From assembly GCA_964605235.1 (NCBI GenBank), contig CAZSBB010000064.1:1-19210 (forward strand): a DNA stretch of 19,210 nt. The letters run 5' to 3'. Shown here one piece after another: positions 15,050-19,210 of this stretch. This stretch comes from CAZSBB01 sp964605235 (GTDB lineage: Bacteria; Planctomycetota; Phycisphaerae; Phycisphaerales; Phycisphaeraceae). Under the pieces are notes generated by a model. That model had not been told where the DNA came from. It worked only from the letters and a program-made list of their open reading frames with translations, and searched no databases. A program made the position numbers and the translations under genes. Position 1 is the first letter of the stretch; each line of letters opens with the position of its first letter.

Positions 15050-17077
15050 TCACTCCATTCCCAGCAGGCGCCGGCTCGCCGGGTCGGCGATCTGCAGACG
15101 CGCTGCTTTCTGATAGTGGCCTTTGGTCTGCATCAACTGCTCGTGCGTGCCGCGCTGCACCACCCGGCCGTGGTCCAGCACCAGCACCAGGTCCGCCCGC
15201 CGCAACGTGCTTAAGCGATGGGCGACCACAAACGTCGTGCGCCCGCGCATGGCGTTGTCCATGGCTTCGAGAATCTCATGCTCGGTCTGTGGATCGATGG
15301 CGGCGGTCGCGTCATCGAGAATCAGCAGCGCCGGCTCCAGCAGGATCGCGCGGGCGATCGCCAGCCGCTGCCGCTGTCCGCCGGACAGGTCGGTGCCGCC
15401 TTCGGTCAGCACGGTGTCGTAGCCCTTGGGCAGCTCCATGATGAAGTTGTGCGCCGCCGCCACCTGGGCAGCTTTTTCCACCTGCGCGCGCGTGGCGTTG
15501 GGATGGCCAAAGGCGATGTTTGCCGCCACCGTGGCGCTGAACAGGAAGTTCTCCTGGAACACCAGCCCGATGTTGCGGCGGAGGTCGTCGACATCCAGAT
15601 CGCGCAGGTCGATGCCGTCGAGCAGAATGCGTCCAGCCGTCGGATCGTAGAACCGGGGAATCAGGCTCAGCAGCGTGCTCTTGCCCGCGCCGGTCGCGCC
15701 CACCAGGGCGATGCACTGGCCCGGAGCGGCGGTGAAGCTCACATCGGTCAGCACGCCTTCGCTGCCGCCGTAACCGAAGCTGACGTTTTCAAAGCTCAGT
15801 TCGCCCCGGGCTTTGGGGAGATGAGCAGCGTCGGGTTTGCTGATGATTTCCACCGGGGCGTCGAGGATTTCAAACACCCGCTGGGCGCTGGTGAGGCTGA
15901 TCTGAATGGTGTTGGTGATGTTCACCATCATGTTGATCTGCGCGGAAAACTGTTCGAGCAGGCCGGCAAAAACGATGAGTCCCGCGCCCAGCGGCAGTTG
16001 CCCCTGAATGGTCAGCCAGCCGCCGAAGCCCAGCAGCACGATCATGTTGACGTTGCTCAGGAAGCCGATGGTGGGTTGAAAGACCGTCACGCGCCAGAAG
16101 ATCCACTGCGCCTGGTCGCGCACTTTGTGGTTGGCGTTTTCGAACTTGGCGACTTCCTCGGGCTGCCGGGCAAAGCCCTTGACCACGTGGATGCCCTGGA
16201 CGTGCTCGGCGAGGCGGAGGATCAGTTCATCAACCAGCCGGCGATTCTCGCGGTACGCGGGCTTGACGGTGTGGCCGAACACCAGGGCGAGGATGACCAT
16301 CACCGGCACGCTCGCAAGACAGGCGAGGGTGAGCTTGGGGCTGATGGCGAGCATGTAGCAGACGGAGAGGGTGACGGTCAGGGCGAGGTCGATGGATTGG
16401 AAGGCGACGGTTTCGATGAACTGGCCGACCAGCCGGCAGTCGCCGGTGACGCGGTTGATGATGGAGCCGGAGTTGTTGGCGTCATAGAAGCGGAAGCTCA
16501 GGCGTTGGAGGCGGTCGAACACCTGGGCGCGCAGGACGGTGACGATCTTGCGATGCACCAGGTCGGCTGCGCTCATCTGAGCGGTGTAAAACAGCAGGCC
16601 GCGCGCCACGGCAATGAGCAGGATGCCCACCGCGACGACCAGCACGCCCAGGTCGGCGGTCCAGTCGGCGGGGATGCGGAAGTGGAAGGGCTCGACCATG
16701 GGGCGTTGGGCGATGTCGCCGACGCCGTAGCGGATGATGTCCACCCCCAGGCCGGTCAGTCCCAGACCGGAGAGGGTAAAGAGCAGCAGGAGCAGGCGCA
16801 GGAACATGACCTGCAGACACTGGCCGGGGGTGCGCAGCGCCAAGCCGATCATGCGGCGCGCCAGTTTCCAGCCGCTGGAAGTGGGCGCGGTTTCCAGGCC
16901 GGGCGAGTTGGCGGAAGCCGCGGGCGTTGCGTTGCCGCTTGATCCCGGCGCAGCCGCGGTGGAGGTTCCCTGCGCTATACCCGGGGAAGTGGCGGGGGCA
17001 CTTCCGGGGGTGCTTCCGGGGGTGCTTCCGGGGGCACTTCCGGGGGCGGATGGAGGTTGGTCGGCGGGAGTGTTCAC
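15050..17077 (-). CDS. ABC exporter half-transporter (A subunit)
   Basis: This 675-residue partner has a disordered N-terminus of about 68 residues rich in Pro, Gly, Ser and Ala, including PGS[A/T] repeats. An exporter membrane domain follows (about 85-400), then a nucleotide-binding domain. Walker A is GATGAGKST (460-468), the signature is canonical LSGGQ (564-568) and the H-loop is H620. Walker B reads LLILDD, with D589 in place of the usual glutamate, a change seen in the non-hydrolysing site of heterodimeric exporters. The predicted start is a GTG at 17077 with only a weak GGAAT before it. A later start, for example the ATG at 16852 just before the first helix, would remove the repeat tail, so the N-terminus is uncertain. 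The next ABC gene begins one base after this stop codon. Confidence 0.92.
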   Translation of the reverse strand: MNTPADQPPSAPGSAPGSTPGSTPGSAPATSPGIAQGTSTAAAPGSSGNATPAASANSPGLETAPTSSGWKLARRMIGLALRTPGQCLQVMFLRLLLLLFTLSGLGLTGLGVDIIRYGVGDIAQRPMVEPFHFRIPADWTADLGVLVVAVGILLIAVARGLLFYTAQMSAADLVHRKIVTVLRAQVFDRLQRLSFRFYDANNSGSIINRVTGDCRLVGQFIETVAFQSIDLALTVTLSVCYMLAISPKLTLACLASVPVMVILALVFGHTVKPAYRENRRLVDELILRLAEHVQGIHVVKGFARQPEEVAKFENANHKVRDQAQWIFWRVTVFQPTIGFLSNVNMIVLLGFGGWLTIQGQLPLGAGLIVFAGLLEQFSAQINMMVNITNTIQISLTSAQRVFEILDAPVEIISKPDAAHLPKARGELSFENVSFGYGGSEGVLTDVSFTAAPGQCIALVGATGAGKSTLLSLIPRFYDPTAGRILLDGIDLRDLDVDDLRRNIGLVFQENFLFSATVAANIAFGHPNATRAQVEKAAQVAAAHNFIMELPKGYDTVLTEGGTDLSGGQRQRLAIARAILLEPALLILDDATAAIDPQTEHEILEAMDNAMRGRTTFVVAHRLSTLRRADLVLVLDHGRVVQRGTHEQLMQTKGHYQKAARLQIADPASRRLLGME
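16997..17044 (-). repeat. Four tandem 12-bp repeats in the ABC gene
   Basis: Four consecutive 12-base units (GGCACTTCCGGG or GGTGCTTCCGGG) run from 16997 to 17044. Read on the minus strand they encode the Pro-Gly-Ser-Ala/Thr repeats of the N-terminal tail. Because 12 is a multiple of three, gain or loss of units would change tail length without shifting the frame. Confidence 0.85.
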
Positions 17078-17228
17078 GTCAGCAGCATTCCGAAGCGGCG
17101 CGCCGACATGGCGCGTTGCTTCGTGGAGCTATCTTGGCGAGCGCGCGGGCAATTGGCAAACGGACCGTCTGCCCGCGTGCAGGAGAACATTGCAGGATCA
17201 CCGGGTCAGCCGGCCATGAACGGGGTGG

Positions 17229-17600
17229 TTACACGCCGTCGAAGACGCTGTCGACGAGATCCTCGCTGCCGCAGTACAGGCATTTTTTGTGGCGTGGGGA
17301 CATGGTGCGGTCGCACTGGGGGCACTGGCGGGCGGTGCGGGTGACTTTGCCGTCGGGCACGCCGTCGCGCAGGTCGAGTTCCTGCACTTTCGCCAGCAGG
17401 TCAGCTTCACTGAGTTTGCCGCGTTGCTTGAGCAGTTCCCACATCGCCATGGAGATGAGGGTGAGTTTGTCGAGGCGATCCTCCAGCGCCTGCGTGCCGT
17501 CGCGGGCTTCGCGGGCGGCGGCCTGGGCGCTGGCGGCGGCGCCGGCATTGACGCTGTTGGCCTGGGCGAGTCCTGCCACGGTCCAGAGATGCAAGCTCAT
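17229..17600 (-). CDS. Small zinc-ribbon protein of unknown function
   Basis: The 123-residue product has no family name I recognise. Residues 1-35 are alanine-rich and helical. Residues about 35-75 form a predicted charged helix (ALEDRLDKLTLISMAMWELL), perhaps a short coiled coil. The C-terminus carries a zinc ribbon with CPQC (C93, C96) and CLYC (C107, C110). Such ribbons bind one zinc and mediate nucleic-acid or protein contacts. The ATG at 17600 has AAAGGAG nine bases upstream, which rules out the longer frame to 17693. It lies 151 bases before the ABC genes in the same direction and could be co-transcribed with them, but no functional link can be inferred. No signal peptide or membrane helix is clear. 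Confidence 0.78.
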   Translation of the reverse strand: MSLHLWTVAGLAQANSVNAGAAASAQAAAREARDGTQALEDRLDKLTLISMAMWELLKQRGKLSEADLLAKVQELDLRDGVPDGKVTRTARQCPQCDRTMSPRHKKCLYCGSEDLVDSVFDGV

Positions 17601-17635
17601 GTGGGCGCTCCTTTGCTGTGCGTCAGGTCCGATGC

Positions 17636-17720
17636 TTCGGGCGGCCCCGGCTCCGCCCCCCGGAAAGTAACCCCGGAAGGTGACCCCGGCCACTTCACCC
17701 GGAACCGGAAGCCGCCCGAA
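17636..17720. repeat. Imperfect 85-bp inverted repeat
   Basis: TTCGGGCGGC (17636-17645) is the exact reverse complement of 17711-17720, and the similarity continues imperfectly inward (CCGGCTCC against CCGGTTCC). Inside is a partly repeated AACCCCGGAA / GACCCCGG motif (about 17668-17690). The element lies directly upstream of the zinc-ribbon start, where it could fold in that gene's leader RNA. Confidence 0.55.
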
Positions 17721-17750
17721 AGCTAACCGACCACCGGCAACTTAACAACA

Positions 17751-17788
17751 ACCCCGCCGCCGAAGTTGCGCAAAATCGGCGGCGGGGT
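17751..17788 (-). terminator. Hairpin terminator behind asd
   Basis: ACCCCGCCGCCGA (17751-17763) pairs perfectly with TCGGCGGCGGGGT (17776-17788), a 13-bp GC stem with a 12-base loop. Read on the minus strand, the stem is followed by the T-rich TTGTTGTTAAG. It lies about 180 bases beyond the asd stop and separates asd from the zinc-ribbon gene. The T-run is interrupted, so efficiency is uncertain. Confidence 0.55.
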
Positions 17789-17843
17789 CGTGTTTCTGCG
17801 ACAGCTCGGCGGGGCGCCCAAGCAGCGCGCGTTGAAGCAATCA

Positions 17844-17950
17844 CCACAGAGCCACAGAGAGCACAGAGCAATCATCACAGAGAATCGCAGGAAAATCAGG
17901 GGATATGCCGCTGCTCCTGCTTTCTCTCCGTGCCCTCTGTGCCTCTGTGG
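17844..17950. repeat. CACAGAG-type inverted repeat, copy 2
   Basis: The left arm CCACAGAGCCACAGAG (17844-17859) and the right arm CTCTGTGCCTCTGTGG (17935-17950) are identical to those of copy 1 at 13036-13143. The loop also matches in large part: GAGAAT, GGAAAA and GCTCCT occur at similar offsets in both. This copy starts 19 bases after the asd stop codon and has the same orientation to its upstream gene as copy 1. The two lengths are 107 and 108 bp. Confidence 0.8.
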
Positions 17951-17969
17951 TCAGTCTTGTGCCCAAGCC

Positions 17970-18998
17970 TTACTTGAGCAGCAGCTCGGCGATCTGCACC
18001 GCGTTGAGCGCGGCGCCCTTGCGGATCTGGTCGCCCGCCACGAACAGGTCCAGCCCGGTCTTATCCGGCTGGCTGATGTCCTGACGAATCCGGCCGACGT
18101 AAATGTCGTCCCGGTCGGTGGCGTCCAGCGGCATCGGGAAACGGTTGTTGGCGCGGTCGTCAATCAGCGTCACCCCCGCCGCCTTGCTGAGCACTTCCTT
18201 CGCCTTGACCTCATCGGCCGGCTGGTTGAACTGCAGGTTGATCGACTCGGCGTGCGCCCGCATGACCGGCACGCGCACGCACGTCGCGGTGATCCGCGGC
18301 GAGGCGTCGTTCCAGATCTTGTGCGACTCCTTGACCATCTTCATCTCTTCCTGGTTGTAGCCGTTGGGCCCCATGTCCGAGTTGTGGCTGAAGAGGTTGA
18401 AGGCGTACTGCTGCTTGAAAATCCTGCAGGTGGGCTTCTGCCCGGCGAGCACCTCGCGGGTCTGCTGCTCCAGTTCGAGCATCGCCTGGGCGCCCGCGCC
18501 GGAAGCCGCCTGATAGGTGCTCACGACCATCCGCTTGACGCCGCCGAAGGCGCGGTGCAGCGGGGTGACGGGCACGAGCATGATGATGGTCGAGCAGTTG
18601 GGATTGGCGACGATGCCGCCTTTGCCCAGCTTGATGCCCTTGAGCGCGTCGGGATTGACTTCCGGGACGACCAGGGGAATGCCCTCGGTCATGCGGAACG
18701 CCGAGCTGTTGTCCACCACGGTGCAGCCGGCGTCGGCGGCAATGGGGGCGAACTGCTTGCTGATGGAACCGCCGGCGCTGAACAGACCCAGGTCGTAGCC
18801 CTTGAAGCTGTCGGCAGTGAGTTCTTCGATGGTGTAAGTCTGGCCCTTGAAAGTCTGCTTCTTGCCCGCGCTGCGGGCGCTGGCGAGCAGACGAAGCTTG
18901 CCGATGGGGAAGTTGCGCTGCTCGAGCACGCGCAGGAACTCCTGTCCCACGGCGCCGGTGACACCGGCAATGACGACATTGGGGGCCGACAACGACAT
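17970..18998 (-). CDS. asd: Aspartate-semialdehyde dehydrogenase
   Basis: The enzyme reduces aspartyl phosphate to aspartate semialdehyde with NADPH, the second step toward lysine, diaminopimelate, threonine and methionine. The 342-residue product has the nucleotide loop GVTGAVG (12-18), R102 in SSAFRM, the catalytic C135 in NPNCST, Q163 in TYQAASGAG, R242 and the base H249 in CVRVPVMRAH. Length is normal for the family. I chose the ATG at 18998 because AAAGGA lies eight bases upstream. An ATG at 19007 would have its ribosome site directly abutting it, and the longer frame to 19163 adds a non-conserved stretch across the promoter. No neighbour belongs to the same pathway, and the gene probably forms its own transcript. 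Confidence 0.97.
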   Translation of the reverse strand: MSLSAPNVVIAGVTGAVGQEFLRVLEQRNFPIGKLRLLASARSAGKKQTFKGQTYTIEELTADSFKGYDLGLFSAGGSISKQFAPIAADAGCTVVDNSSAFRMTEGIPLVVPEVNPDALKGIKLGKGGIVANPNCSTIIMLVPVTPLHRAFGGVKRMVVSTYQAASGAGAQAMLELEQQTREVLAGQKPTCRIFKQQYAFNLFSHNSDMGPNGYNQEEMKMVKESHKIWNDASPRITATCVRVPVMRAHAESINLQFNQPADEVKAKEVLSKAAGVTLIDDRANNRFPMPLDATDRDDIYVGRIRQDISQPDKTGLDLFVAGDQIRKGAALNAVQIAELLLK

Positions 18999-19058
18999 GA
19001 CACGCATCCTTTGTGAAAACGGTTCCGCCGCGCACGCGCGCGGCATTGCGAACGCCGC

Positions 19059-19064
19059 AGTATA
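19059..19064 (-). promoter_or_regulatory. Possible -10 box of the asd promoter
   Basis: On the minus strand TATACT (19059-19064) matches five of six -10 positions and would start transcription about 54 bases before the asd ATG. No -35 box is recognisable at 16-18 bases upstream. The remaining sequence to the window end (19065-19210) shows no gene or repeat I can support. Confidence 0.3.
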
Positions 19065-19210
19065 CCGCGCCGCAGGGGTGGATGGGGGGTTCAGGGAGAA
19101 TCCGGGGCGGGCAAACGCATGTACCCCGGACATCCTGTGCGGAACGAGCCCCGACCGTGACAACTTTATGCGCCAGCCGCGTTAACCCCTTGCGCCCAGC
19201 GCAGTTGGCG

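Noticed and set aside
13489..16942. Plus-strand reading frames opposite the ABC genes
   Set aside because: His/Gln/Asp-rich antisense products without motifs; the minus strand carries intact Walker A, Walker B and signature motifs.

Overview
The window is a GC-rich piece of bacterial chromosome carrying nine complete protein genes, seven of them on the minus strand. The gene content is a mixture of universal housekeeping genes (dnaE, rpmA, tsaD, asd), an S41 protease, an ABC exporter pair, an esterase, a small zinc-ribbon protein and a very large secreted glycosidase-like protein. The style of the proteins suggests a planctomycete, perhaps of the Phycisphaerae: a long DnaE with an ARGSGVGT stretch where many DnaE proteins have GRGSAAGS, alanine-, proline- and glycine-rich tails, a stand-alone rpmA, and intergenic gaps filled with palindromic repeats. 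This placement is inference from style, not from an alignment.

Layout. Positions 1-349 hold repeat DNA only: a short direct repeat and a 269-bp element with 37-bp perfect inverted ends. dnaE follows on the minus strand (350-4360) and shares a divergent promoter gap with an acetyl-esterase-type hydrolase (4508-5314, plus). A very long AT-rich palindrome (5325-5390) closes the esterase, and rpmA (5531-5779, plus) has its own near-consensus promoter and terminator. Convergent to it is a minus-strand pair, an S41 carboxy-terminal protease (7073-8614) and tsaD, which overlap by four bases. Upstream of that pair lies a 148-bp element with 40-bp perfect inverted ends, then the 1320-residue secreted protein (8901-12863). 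A 328-bp repeat-filled gap separates it from a two-gene ABC exporter (13192-15048 and 15050-17077), a zinc-ribbon protein (17229-17600), another repeat-filled gap, and asd (17970-18998). The last 212 bases are the asd upstream region.

How the genes work together. DnaE replicates the chromosome, L27 and TsaD serve translation, and Asd makes the precursor of lysine, threonine, methionine and diaminopimelate. The two ABC half-transporters most likely form one heterodimer: the Walker B change in one and the signature change in the other fall in the same composite ATP site. The secreted protein and the esterase could both act on carbohydrate polymers, but nothing links them directly.

I see no defence system, CRISPR array, transposase, tRNA or rRNA. 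The least ordinary parts are the large secreted protein, whose family I cannot name, and the dense set of intergenic repeats. Two repeat copies (13036-13143 and 17844-17950) are related along their whole length, lie in the same orientation and both sit just behind a stop codon.
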